A program made the translations under genes and the position numbers. Below the pieces are notes generated by a model. The model was not told the origin of the DNA. It was given only the letters and a program-made list of their open reading frames with translations, and ran no database searches. From the NCBI GenBank assembly GCA_014898415.1, contig RCTD01000011.1:744001-808000 (forward strand): a stretch of 64,000 nt of DNA, read 5' to 3'. Of the stretch, positions 10,348 to 22,947 are shown piece after piece (the stretch's first letter is position 1; every line of letters begins with the position of its first letter). The stretch comes from Stromatinia cepivora. Its lineage: Eukaryota > Ascomycota > Leotiomycetes > Helotiales > Sclerotiniaceae.

Positions 10348-12388
10348 GAGCCCTCCTTTCCGAAACTTTCGTCCTCGAAAGCTTTTGAAATGAAACCATT
10401 TAAATTGAAATATCCAATCAAAACTAATATCATTCGATATTATATTATATATCTTTTCATAAAACCATTATAAAACCATCCATATTGTATTGTATACCTT
10501 TTCATAAAACCATCGATATTATATTGTATACCCTTTCGTAAAACCATTGATATTATATTGTATACCTTTTTGTAAAACTATCGATAATATATAATATACC
10601 TTTTTGTAAAACCATCGATATTATATAGTATGCCTTTTCGTAGAATCATCGTAGATCCATCGATATTATATTGTATGCCTTTTTATAGAATCATCAATAT
10701 TGTATTGTATGCCTTTTCATAGAATCATTGTAGATCCATCGATATTGTATTGTATGCTTTTTCGTAGAACCATCGATATTGTATTGTATGCCTTTTTGTA
10801 GAATCATTATAGATCTATCGAAACCTTTTCAACTCTTTCAATTCCTTCATTTCTAATTCTATAATAATCGATCGAACTGAAACTTCAATAAAGAATTTTA
10901 TACAATGATTAAAAACCATAATAGTTCTTTCAATAATGAAATTATAATGCCTACATCTTCATTTTATAAAGTTCAGCATTTTCATTTTTTTGAAAACTCT
11001 TCAATATTATTCAAAAACCTTTATATATATATTCATTTTCGATCCATTTTCAATTCGATTTCGATATGATTTCGGTACGATTTCGATAAGTATGTTTTCG
11101 ATGGATATATTTTCGTTGAGTATATTTTCGATTTAGATTCGGTAGATATACTTTCGATTCGGATTCGGTAAGTATGCTTTCGATTTGGATTCAATATACT
11201 TTCGATTCGGATTTGGTATGCTTTCGATTTGGATTCGATATACTTTCGATTCGAATTCGATATATTTTTTAATGTGATGAATAGAGGATATTGATATTTC
11301 TCTTTTTGAATCGATATTTTTATCGATTTCAATGATCCTGTAGATTCGGTAAATAATAAAGGGGGGGGATTTTCAATTTGCTTTTTCTTTTGAAATCTAA
11401 AACATAAAATCTATTATATTTATCAATATATTGATTCAAATTTGTATTAAAAAAATAATGATTCTAGTATAAATACTATTTCGTTTTTAATTAATATATT
11501 AGCTTTTTAATATGGATTTGATTATTTGTAATCAGTTTTTACTAATGATCTTTTAAAATCATATAAGGGCTAGTTTCACTCTTTTTTTTAAAAGAAATTT
11601 AGTATTCTGTTAAAGAGAAAAAACTTCAAGTATTCTGTTAAGGTTCTATTTGAAAACAGAAATACGGTTATTATTGTATATAAATCCGTTCATTATACTC
11701 CTCAAAAATAATATCAAAAACTTCATTATAATCTCAACTTCAATATCTTCAACTTTTCCAACAACTTTTATATTCAAAATTCTTCAGTTTTCTAATGGAA
11801 TCCTGAAGATTCTTTATATACTTTTTGTTTTTTTTCGTTCTTTTGTTTGAATAATTTATATAATTTAAAGATTCGCTTTCGAATTTCGTAAAATAGAGTA
11901 GGGTTTGATTTGTATATTATATTTACATCTTTCGAATAAATCTTTTCAATTCCTTTTTCTTGTTTTCTTGATTTTCTTAATTCGAAGGTTTTTCATAGTA
12001 TTTTTTGGTAGGTTTTCGACAATATTCCGAAGGGCTTTCGAAGGCTCGTTTCGAGGCCAAATTCGTATATGTTTTGAAGGTAAATTTTCGAAGGTTTTCG
12101 ATAATATTCCGAAGGGTTTTCGAAGGCTTATTTCGAGGTCAAATTCGTATGTGTTTTGGAGGTAAATTTCGAAGATGAATTTCGAAGTTTTCGATAATAT
12201 TCCGAAGGGTTTTCGGAGGCTCATTTCGAGGTCAAATTCGTATATATTTTGAAGGTAAATTTCGAAAGTGAATTTCGAAGGTTTTTCGATAAGGTTTGAA
12301 GGGTTTTCGAAGGCTCCTCTAAATCAAAAAAATGAGGTTATTCCCAAAATTAACTGACGAGTTGCTCTTAAGAGTGAATGAAAAGAAT

Positions 12389-12579
12389 TATGAGAATCAC
12401 AGCAAAGAATCGATTAATATTCGAATAACTATAGGTTCGGGTTTAGAATCAAAACTTTTCATTACTTTTTCTAATTGTATTGAAGAATTCCCCCTTTATA
12501 TAGGTGAAAACTCTTCAAACTAGCGTACAATTCGGCCCGCTTTCAGCTAATCCTCGTTTCGTAGTTGAGGTTCGTAACA
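12389..12579. repeat. LTR, right, element A
   Basis: 191 bp, ends in GTTCGTAACA exactly as the right LTR of copy B. The sequence immediately to its right belongs to the long TIR element, so copy A appears to have inserted into, or recombined with, that element. Confidence 0.88.
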
Positions 12580-13610
12580 TTTTTAATTCTATTTCGAAAA
12601 TATTTTTCAATAATTTAAATATTTTTTTTATTTTATATTCAATTTTATTATTGAAAAAATTTATTTCTTTTTCAAATGATTTTTAAATCGATTTTTAATC
12701 TAATATTCCTTTTTAAAATAATATTATATATAAAGAATCTTTGAAAAATATTCAAAATTCTTTTCTTCAATATATTTAATTTTAAACTATCAAAAATCAA
12801 AATCGAATAAACTTAAAATATATAAAAACTCATCAAATTAATAAATTTATTATCAATAATATTATTATTTCAATTATATTTAAAGATTATTATATAAATA
12901 TAAATAATAAAAGAATATTTTTTTATATTATTATATAAAAACATTTTTATAAATACTAAATTTAAATCAAATAAAATATTCTTAAAATATCAATCCCAAT
13001 TTAAAAATTTAATAAAATGCTCTTTTTTATTATTAATAATTCTAGTATTTCTATTCTTATTAATATTATTATAAAGAAATATCAATATCAATTAGAATAT
13101 TTATATTATATAAATATAAGATTAAATATTTTATTAATAGATATCATTATTTCAAAAATAAACAAAAATATTTGATTTATTATTATATAAATGATAATTT
13201 TGATTATAGATATCTTATTAATTTAATATCATATATAAAAAAACAATATTATTAAAAGAAAAAAATAATAATAGATTTGAAAATAATAATAATAAAATTG
13301 AAAATAAAGATAATAACGAAATTGTAATTTTTTCTTTATTTCGAAAAAGTAAATAATAATGAATTGATATATTAAAAAGTTTTTATTAATTTATATATTA
13401 ATTTATTTCATAATAATCTTAGGATATTGATTTTATTTGTTATATATAAATTTAATTCATTTTGGAATAAATTAATTCATTTATAAATACTCTTATTTTT
13501 TTTCAATATCAATTAATTTATTTAGAAAATTAATATATTATAGAATAAACTAAGTTTATTTTACAATACCGGATTTACACAATGATCTGGAACAAATTGC
13601 TTCATAATTT
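12580..13610 (-). mobile_element. Truncated long TIR element (family M, copy 1)
   Basis: Reverse-complement of the left part of the element starting at 17396. The alignment runs from the terminal TTTGTTCC-type end at about 13610 (here GGAACAAAT), through an interior CCGGTATTG motif, to 12580, where the LTR of copy A begins. Extremely AT-rich with no coding sequence. The terminus (consensus AATTTGTTCCGGGCCATTG) is shared with the short elements at 39533-40184 and 52278-52811. Confidence 0.72.
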
Positions 13611-14586
13611 AAAGATCTATAGATAATAATATTATATATAAATCTATTATATCATCATTCATTATATAAAATATTATATATTCAAAAAAGAAATCATATT
13701 TTATATTATATTATTTAATAATATAATATTTCACTCGGAATCATCTAGGTGATTCACTTCGAATCACTTCAAACCTTCGAAAATATATTATATATAGAAC
13801 TCAAATCTTCGATATTATATTATTATACGAAAAAGTAATAAAACAAATATATATAAAGAATATACTAAATCCTTTATATAATCGAAAACGATTATATACG
13901 ATTATATTCAGTTTAATATTTGAAAATGTTATAATTAGTAAAATATGATTAATTAAATCGAAAATACTTTATAATACGAAAAAGAATTGATTTATATAAA
14001 GAATCTTTATTCGATAAATAAGAAAGTATTAATGAAAGTATATATTATAGTCATATAATATTAAACTATAAAAAAGTATAAACAAAAATTATAGATTTTA
14101 AATAAAAAGTTTTTGATTTTATAGCTTATTTTATTATTATTATTATTAAAATTTATATAATATCATTATAATATCCATTTCTAATATAATAATTTTATAT
14201 TTGTTTATTCTTTTATAATTTATAAATTATTATTTCTTTATATTTAAAATCTCTTACTTTTATTTATAATTTTTAATAAATTATAGAGCCAGGAAAGCTC
14301 TAAAACGATTATAATTTCTAAAAAGCAAATATAAATATAATAATCCTAAATTATGTTTTATAAAATAAATATAATTATCAAAAATTTCGGCGTATTTGAC
14401 GGTTATATTTATTATTAGATTCCTCATTTCTAACAATTATTTTAAGTCTCGTTTTTTATATATAATATAATCTTATTCCAATATTCCATAATAATCTTGT
14501 ATAAGAAATAGAGATCAATACTCCCCTTGAGTGCAAATTTAGATCAAGATCACCGACGAAAAATTTGTGCCCGTACACTCTTGTAG

Positions 14587-16564
14587 CTATGCGCTTCTCT
14601 TCCTGATTCGAAATGGAAGAGAATGTTTCAGTCCCCCCACGCCAAGGCCAAATCTCCACGCACTCATCTCGATGTTCTCTGAAAGCATTTCAATATCGTA
14701 GTCTCTAGCCAGTATAGCACAAGTAGTGAGTATAACACTCTTAGCCAGGAAGCGACCAGGGCAAATAGAATGTCCCCCTAAAGACGTACGTTAGTCTAAT
14801 CGTTGCAACAAACTAAACTGTGCTGGTGCTCACCCCCATAAGGAAACCAAGATCCCTCTGTTCCATCCATCGAGAAGAATGACTGATTGGTCTGTCGTGC
14901 TTTCTCATAAGCCTCCCGCCTCGGCTCCACCCAGTCTGGAGATTCCCGTATAAGCGATGTTACAGGCCCACTTTCAGGATCTGTTGGATCGGTCAAGAAT
15001 CGATCAGCCCAGAAAGTTGTAACAGGATACTCGCCGTTGCGTGAGTTCCAAAATGTGTCGTCCATGTGTGAGATACCAGCATTCATGAGGCCGATACGAC
15101 CCTTGGATAGAGTCCATCTGCCCAGATTGACATCAATGTGGGGCGAGCTAACCATGAAGTACGTCTTTACATAAAGGCGAAGAGTCTCAGCGTAAATGGA
15201 AGAGAGGAGGGGATTCTTAGTGAACTTATTGAGGTCTATGTCAAGTAACTTCTGGTCGCCGAAGGAGGCTTTGACGTCATCACGGACTCGTTGGAGAAGG
15301 ACGGGGTCTTTGAAGATGTGGAAGGCGGAGAGCATGGCGCAGGGTATTGTGTTGCCGACAGCACTAATAACCGTATGGTCAGCCTAAACAAAGCACCTGA
15401 GTTATAGGTAAAGATGCGAGAAGTTATTTACCCCCATGCCAGGCCGAAATCCATCCTGGCAAGAGCGTCATCGTCATGGTTCTTGACTGCCAGCAACTTC
15501 TCCTGTCGATACCTCATGAGGTTTGACCCCCAGTATGGATCCCCATCCCCATCGGGACTGACGCTGGATTCAGTGAAGTGCTTTCTCGCATATGAATACC
15601 AGAGTTTTAATTGAGCAACACAGTTTTCCCGTGGCTTATACGCTGACGGCTTAATGAAAGATGGTACTCCCCTAGCAAGCCATGGGACACTGACATCAAA
15701 TCCCCACAGTTCTTTCATAAACTCTGGGTTAAGACGAAGCATTGTTGGACCATATACACATTCGATGAGAGACGAACCGACCACGTCTCGGAAGAAATTG
15801 GAGAAATCTTCCATCTCTGCCCAGTCCGTCGAGAAGCTCTTCTCGTCCAGCCTAACAGTTAGTGCACTCACGTAGCGTCTAGAAGTTGGTATCAGACCCG
15901 GGCCACCTAGTGCGCGGAGAAAGCCCTGGTGAGTGATGTGATCTATACGGTCTTTTGCCAGGACATTGCTGCCTAGATATGGTTTTGGAAAAGGGCCGGA
16001 GTCATCGGCACGATAGACGGATACGACTCTCTCGGGCAGCCCAAAGAAGTACTTAAAGACATATACAAACATGGAGATAGGGCTGGATAGTGTAGGTTGC
16101 TTCCAGATATTGGCAATGGTGTGCCGGTCTTGGAAGGCGTAAATCTCGAAGCCGAGAAAGAAAACCCTCGAAGAGATCATTCTGCTGTCGTAGCAGCTAT
16201 TTGTTTGTAAGACATTAAGTCAGCGAGAGAACACATGGAGAATGTAAATGTTCACTTACGTAACGTGGCGGATAAAGTTGGCATTATCCCATATAAATGA
16301 GATTGGATTGCCCAAGTATGGGATGAGGGACGGGTACTGTGGAGGCAATTGTCCTTTACCGCCATCACGTGCACCCTTTCCGAGTCTATTGATCATATGC
16401 CATTCAAAGATAGCCAAGGCGTAGTTGATGAGGATCTGGAAGAGAAGAATCATACCAAGGACTGGTAAAGTTCTCATGCCTTTGTTTAGTATTGAGTATG
16501 CAAGAGCAAATATCCATGAGAACTTCAGCAAAGTGCGCCTTCTCACTGATTCCCAGAAGCCCAT
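14587..16564 (-). CDS. Cytochrome P450 (CYP7/8-like fungal type)
   Basis: Four exons: 16260-16564, 15432-16196, 14834-15363 and 14587-14777; introns 63, 68 and 56 nt, all GT..AG; 596 aa. The start ATG at 16564 has a good context (ACCATGG). Two hydrophobic segments in the first 60 residues anchor the protein in the ER membrane. The haem-binding loop PYGGGHSICPGRF puts the ligand at Cys539. The K-helix ExxR is ETLR (about 416-419), and the I-helix reads GAVGNTIPCAML without the usual acid-Thr pair, as in CYP7/CYP8-type enzymes. Known of the family: mono-oxygenation with electrons from P450 reductase. Substrate unknown. The gene sits alone in an island of normal composition between two RIP-affected blocks, yet its frame is intact. 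It is somewhat longer than the usual 500-540 aa because of the N-terminus. Confidence 0.92.
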
Positions 16565-17250
16565 GGTGAAAAGTCTTTGGGATTTGGAACTGTAGATATC
16601 AAACGGGAATGTTTTGCTCGGGGTCGGGCAATATTTCTCTCGGTCCCTTTTATACCCATTTGCTTGGAAACATGGGCGGGTAGGTGCTCGGGATACACTA
16701 CCCTCCCTTCGAATTATTCCTAGAATCACTTGCACAAAAATATGTGTAGACCTTAGCCTCGCTGGCTCGCTTCCCTTCTATCCAGCTGCAACGTGTGCGG
16801 ATAACTGTAGGTCGTATGACTCTTAATGTTTATGTACACTTGTTTCCCAATCATACTTTACTGCAGAGTAGGATTTGACCTCTAATTGGTCAGCTCGGAA
16901 TAATATTGTATAAACAGAAATGTATTTATTTTTGGACTTATGGAGCAGAAGGATTGAGCTTATGTGCTTATTCCATGCAGGTTAATATCTCCAGCCTCTC
17001 GATGCATACGGAGTAGAAGATCGAGCCGAATTTTGGGTAGAGATGCTGTGGTTGTCATTTAGGAAGTTGGCGAAATCATTGTTTGGTTTTGAGTGTCATA
17101 TTTTCCTGCCATGTGTTAAGATTGTGAACTCTTAGTTTATATTCATAATCATGGTCTAAAATCGGTTCAAGATCGTAAAATGGTAGTTGAATTTTCGAGA
17201 ACTAGTGTCAAAGTTTCGAGAAGGAACAATCCTTCTTACGAGAGCTATTT
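16565..17250. other. P450 upstream region
   Basis: Normal-composition DNA upstream of the minus-strand P450, presumably containing its promoter. No specific motif is recognised. It ends where AT-rich block 2 begins. Confidence 0.5.
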
Positions 17251-17395
17251 CCCTTTGCAGTAACCGTACACTGATAATAACCGAAACATATAAGTATAAA
17301 TTTTTTGATATATTTCGTTTCTATAATTTATATATTATTTTTTTAATTATACTATTATAATATACTTTATTAGAATCAGTTGATAATAATAATAT

Positions 17396-20300
17396 TATTT
17401 GTTCCAGACCATTGTACAAATCCGGTGTTACGAAATGAATTTAATTTATTCTATAATACATTAGTTTTTTAAATAAATTAATTGATATTAAAATAGAAAA
17501 AAATAAAGATATTTATTAATGAATTAATTCATTTTGAAATAAATTAAATTCATATATTATAAAATAAATTAATATATATATTAATAAGAATTTTTTAATA
17601 TATTAATTCATTATTGTTTGTTTTTTCGAAATAGAAAAGAAATTATAATTTTATTGTTATCTTCATTTTCAAATTTATTATTATTCTTTTTTTCAATAAT
17701 ATTGTTTTTTCTATATATAATACTAAACTAATAAAATATTTATAATCAAAATTATTATTTGTATAATAATAAATCAAATATTTTTATTTATTTTTGAAAT
17801 AATTATATCTATTAATATAATATTTAATTTTATATTTATATAATATAAATACTTTGATTGATATTGATACTTTTTTTGTAATAATATCAATAAAAATAAA
17901 AATATTAGAATTATTAATAATAAAAAAGAGTATTTTGTTAAATTTTTGAATCAAAATTAATGTTTTAAGAATATTATATTTAATTTGGATTTGATATTGA
18001 TAAAAAATCTATATAATAATATAAACAAATATTCTTTTATTATTTGCATTTATATGATAATTTTTAAATATAATTAATATAATAATATTATTCATAATAA
18101 ATTCATTAATTAAATGAATTTTTGTGTATTTTAAATTTATTTAATTTCGATTTTTGATAATTTTGGATCGAATATTTTTAAAAAAAAGATTTTGAATATC
18201 TTTTAAAGATTTTTTATATATAATATTATTTTGAAAGAGAATATTGAATTGAAAATTGATTTGAAAATTATTTAGAAAAAGAGTAGGTTTTTTTCAATAA
18301 TAAAATTAAATACAAAATAACGAAATCATAGGATTATTAAAAAATATTTTTGAAATAGAATTAAAAAAAATATTTATTGTTTGATTTTTTAAATTTTTAT
18401 AATTAAATTATTTATTGAATATAAATTGATTAATTTCTTCATTATTTTTTGCAAAAAAAAAAATTAATTGATAATAGAATATTAAAATGAAATTTTTCTT
18501 TAAGGAATTTGATAATTATTATAATAATTTGATATTCTTCAAATTCAAGATTTTTGAAAAGTTTTGTTTAAATATTGAATATTTGATTGAAATCGAGATT
18601 AAAGGAAGTTAGAATTTGTTTTTTAATTGGTGGTGAAGGTGTTAAAAGTATTAAGATATATTTTTATATAAATCAATTTCTAATTCGAAATCTTTTTTAA
18701 ATAAAATATTTTTCTTTTTATATTCAATATTAATCTTCAATAATCTTTTTTCAATATTCAATTATTTAGAAAATATATAATCTTTAAAAATTATTTTCTA
18801 AAAATACTTTTTTATATTAAAATAATATTATTTATTAATCAATATCGATATTTCATGTCTATTTTATCAAATTATTAGTAATTTTTTATATAATGAATTT
18901 TATTTCTATTATTTTATTTATTTATTCAAAAAAATCTTATATTTATAAAATATAGAGAATTTTATTAATAAATTTCATATTATATTTGCAAAATAAAATT
19001 AAAATAATATTTGAAGAATATTTCAATTAATATAATAACAAAGATATATTTAAATTTATATAATAATAAAGATATTTTTATAAAAAAGAAAGATGATTAT
19101 ATTTTCAAACTTTTTATTATTATTATATTATGGAATAGTTATTATAAAAATAGAAAAACAATGTATAATATTTTTGATATATTTGTTTTTTAAAGAAACA
19201 ATTGAATATATTTATTATAATGATCTTTGATATATAAAATTCAAATATATTTATTATTAGAAAAGTAATATTAATTAATAAAATCAATTTAAATTCATTT
19301 TCAAATTTGAGAAATTTTGATTGATTATAAAAGCTATTTGAAAGTTCATATTTCATTTAAAATATTATAATTATAATAATATTATAATATTTTATTATAT
19401 TCTTTATTCAAGATATTATAATATTCTTTATTAATTTTATAATAAAGCTTATTTTATTTATAATGATTCAATTATAAATATATTGATTTAATAAAATCAA
19501 GAACCTTTTTATTTGCTAATATATAATAAATTAAATATTGATTATATATTTTTCGAAATAAACAATCTTTTTAAAATTTATATTTTATAAATATTATATA
19601 TTTAATATTATATTCTTTTTAAATTATAATTTTGAAAATAAAATCTTTAAAATATTAAAGAATTTGATATTAACCGATTTCCCTACATCATGCACGACCC
19701 CACATCTTGCACGCCCCTCATATTCCTACTATGATCATTTCAAAATTCGATATTAATTATAAATTATAAAATATAAACTACAATTCTTTTTGAACAATAA
19801 AAAGATATAATATTATCCTATAGAATTAAAAAATCTTTATATTTTCAATTTCGACGAAACCTTGATATATTGTCCGGTTTTTAAATACAATACCCTTTTC
19901 TCTTTTTCCATTATTGATTTATCAATTTCTATAACATCATAATCTTTTATAACTTTTTGGAATACTAAATTTATAATAAAAAAACATTTTTAAATCATTT
20001 ATATTCTTTTAATAAAAGATATTAATAATTTCCAAACTCTTTTCATCCCTTCTTTGGTATCATATACAATTTGATGATCGATCTTTTTTTATACTACCCT
20101 TTCTTTAATCACTCTATTCTTTTATTCTTTTTCAACTTTCTTTTCAGCTTTCTTTTGCTTCTTAACTTCTTTCTTTTATTCAATAATTAGTACTTTTATC
20201 AATTGATATATTCTAACTCTTTCGATTTGCAAAGAGAAATATAAAAAAGCATTTCCGCCCTCCTCCCCTATTAGATTTAAATATTTAGAATAGATTCTTT

Positions 20301-22318
20301 TCTTTCTTTCGATCTTCAAAATTTCTTCTAGACCTTTTGTTTTATACAATTGGATATTAGTATTAATTGTATACATAAATACAGCCTTAAAAAGCTTTTA
20401 AATGATATCGGGATCTTGTTTAAAGCGAAATTCTAATTTGAGATAACGAAGAGTTTTAATTATATATAGCATCTTTATTTTATTCCCTATAAATTGCATC
20501 GATATAAATGGTATAGGGGCTTATTTTGGTTCGATACTGCGAATAATAATATTCTTATTTATAAAATAAATACTGACTTTTTCAAAAGATTTCAGGATAT
20601 TATAAATAATAGTAGATTGAACCTAAACAATCTTAAATATCATCCAAAAGTTACATTTCGATATTCCAACGATACCTCCGCTTTTATATATTAAATTATT
20701 AAATTCTATACCATAATTCGTCGAAAGGGAAAGGAAGTAGCCCACATCAAGAAATTGAAATTGATATATAAAATGGAAAAGGAGAATCAATAAAATAATC
20801 TTCAATTCGTTGTATTTCGATATAAATTCTATATTCGTATAATTAGAATGATCATTTACAATTAATAAACGATATCCTTTCCCTACTTTTGAATGAATAT
20901 AGTATTGAAAGACCTTATTAAACCAGATGAAGCCAAATGTATTTGACGATTATCCATTGTTTGAAGCTTCGAAATAAGCTTGATCCTTCACTTCTATCTC
21001 ATCAATCTATATATCCTATAGATCTCCAGATTCCTTTTTATAAATTAGAATAAATAGAATAACTATATTATCGGTATATATACATACTAAAAGGGTGATA
21101 AACTCTTTCGATCCATTCTGTCTAGCTTTCGTAGCTTTATTACGATCATATGTATTAACACTTATTATCCTCTTTATAATCCTCCCTAGATCAATTATAA
21201 AGCCTTTCTCATCCCAATTGTATATATTCTTAGATAATATATTATATTTTGTAATTATTTTTATTAACTAAATGAAAAAAAGAGGGGTATTAATATAACT
21301 CTTTTAAATAATAAAATTCAATAACAATACAAAATAATTTAAACCAGATTATAAAAATGCTTAAATACAACAATATTATCAACTTTTATATACAAATTAT
21401 CAATATATCGGAGATACCGATTTTGAAGATATGTTTTATGCTTTTTCACGAAATTTGCTGTTCAGTTCTTCCCTAAAGAGCGGCCTATAATCTCTTCCAT
21501 AAGGTTTTTAATTATACAATTTGTAGAGAATATAGATCTTTATATCAATTTGTTAATTTGATTGATTAAAGTTTCTTTTTACTCTTTTGAAAAAGATTGA
21601 TAAGTTTCAGTATATGCGATACTGTAGGAGGTGGTTTTGTTTTTATAGTGTTGAGAGAGTATTGAACGATTGATTTTGAAGAAATTTGTTATTTGAGTAT
21701 ATTTAGGATGCTCTTCTCCTTTAATTTGAGCTAATACAAGTTTTATATAGGTTTCTGAAGGTATATCGTCGTTATATCCGTTTATAGTGGTTGATATTTT
21801 ATAAAATTAAAAGTGTGTGCAAGATGTGGGGTCGTGTATGATGTAGGGAAATCGGTTATAAATAAGTATTTAAATATTCTTGAGATTTATAAATAGTATC
21901 ATTGATGATCATTTTGAATTCCTATCCGATATTGTATAGAAAAGATTCGAAATTAAAATTGGAAATCTAAATTAATAATTAAAGAATGATATTAGCTGAT
22001 ATCTTGAAAAATTGAATAAATTAAAAATGAATTGAATGAATAATATTATATATAAAAACAAAAAGAATTCAAAAAATAAAAAAAATATAGTCAAACAAGG
22101 TATTATAAATTTTTAGAGTATTTATAATTAAATTAATTCATTTACAAATAGCCTTATTATTTCTATATATAAATATATTACAAAATCAATTAGCTTATAC
22201 GAATATTAAATTCATTAACGAAGAAGTTAGAGTATTTATTAATGAACTAGTTCATTACGAAATATACTATATTGATTTCGCAATACCGGATTTGCGTAAT
22301 ACCCCGGAATATATTAAA
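17396..22318 (+). mobile_element. Long TIR element (family M, copy 2), interrupted by a Fot1-like element
   Basis: The left terminus ATTTGTTCCAGACCATTG, followed by CCGGTGTTACGAAATG, is mirrored at the right end by CGCAATACCGGATTTGCG, then CCCCGGAAT. The similarity continues inward as AT-rich sequence. Removing the nested 2,184-bp transposon (plus its TA) leaves about 2.7 kb. The first kilobase is the reverse complement of 12580-13610. No transposase is legible; RIP has removed coding capacity. The pairing of these two termini is my inference. Confidence 0.55.
19673..21856 (-). mobile_element. Fot1/pogo-like DNA transposon, RIP-degraded
   Basis: Terminal inverted repeats of about 43 bp (left starts ACCGATTTCCCTACATCATG; right is its reverse complement with a few transitions), flanked on both sides by TA (19671-19672 and 21857-21858), the Tc1/mariner target duplication. 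Length 2,184 bp, as usual for Fot1-type elements. On the minus strand a DDE transposase (DDE_1 family) is still legible: NWDEKGF near 21203-21219 (first catalytic Asp), RQNGSKEFITLLVCI downstream, LLIVNDHSNY near 20851-20873, and FQFLDVGYFLSLS near 20745. Stop codons and missense changes are all of C-to-T type. In LLIVNDHSNY the family's usual VDGH has become VND-H, so the second catalytic Asp is lost. Confidence 0.88.
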
Positions 22319-22480
22319 TAGATCTTAGAAATCTCTTCAATACGGGATCCTAGCGGACAGACAACGGGCGCCGTCGTATCAATGAATTCCCGGACTGATC
22401 TTTAAAGAAGAGTTTTCTCATTAGTTGGAAGGATAATGAAAGGTTTTACTATAGTTTTTCAACTAGTTGATTCTTTGCTA

Positions 22481-22690
22481 CTGTCGATAGGAACGTATAT
22501 GAGGAAGTGAAGCTTTAATATAGTATTTGATTTATATTTATATTATTTTGCTTAAAGAACTAGAACTATGAAATCACCGAATTGTATAATAATTTAGTTT
22601 TTTTAATATTAAAGTATTAATATCAATGCTAATGAAATATTGTATATAATAATTCTCCTATTAAATATTCTATTAATAGATTTATTTCAA
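22481..22690. repeat. Dispersed repeat X, copy 1
   Basis: Shares about 200 bp, in the same orientation, with 31089-31311 (landmarks CTTTAATATA, TTATATT-ATATTATTTTG, AGAACTA, AAATCAC-GAATT). It lies outside the candidate LTR element, 260 bp upstream of its left repeat. Confidence 0.6.
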
Positions 22691-22947
22691 AGAGATAATT
22701 AATTTTTTTGGTTTTTATTCTTTATTTCTTTTATCTTTTCTTTTATCTTTTTTTTTATTTCTTTAATTAACATTTTTCTTTTTCAAATTTTAATCTTTTT
22801 ATTTATTCTGTGATTTTAATTTTGATCGTATTGTTTTTTATTAATTTCTTTAGAATTTAATAGGGTTTTATTTTGATTATTGTATTAATTGAATTGAATT
22901 CTTCATTAATTTATTTAATTTCTATTATTTTTTATTATTTGTAAAAT

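Larger units (their letters stand above)
10157..12579. mobile_element. Non-autonomous LTR element, copy A
   Basis: Flanked by 191-bp direct repeats (10157-10347 and 12389-12579) that start TGTGAGAATCA (the right copy now TATGAG) and end ..CGTAACA (the left copy now CGTAATA). The 2.04-kb interior has no reverse transcriptase, integrase or other recognisable coding sequence; it is built largely of tandem arrays: about 10430-10815 (units around ATCGATATTRTATTGTAT), 11050-11265 (around TTTCGATTTGGATTCGG) and 12015-12300 (around TTCGAAGGGTTTTCGAAGG). The same structure occurs at 55570-57936 (copy B). The 5-bp flanks do not match (GTTTA against TTTTT), so the left flank may have been rearranged. 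The arrays differ in copy number between A and B. Confidence 0.85.
9700..14450. other. AT-rich RIP-affected block 1
   Basis: About 4.7 kb of very AT-rich sequence without a plausible gene. It contains LTR element copy A (10157-12579) and the truncated inverted copy of a long TIR element (12580-13610). The rest (9700-10156 and 13611-14450) is low-complexity AT sequence in which I see nothing further. Confidence 0.85.

Noticed and set aside
10430..10815. CRISPR-like appearance of regularly spaced ATCGATATT repeats
   Set aside because: The units are contiguous and diverged, without unique spacers, in a eukaryotic LTR element.
11033..12224. Open frames in LTR element A (Ser/Lys/Ile-rich repeats) and their counterparts at 56184-57621
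   Set aside because: They follow the tandem arrays, occur on both strands, and are not similar to gag, pol or any protein family.
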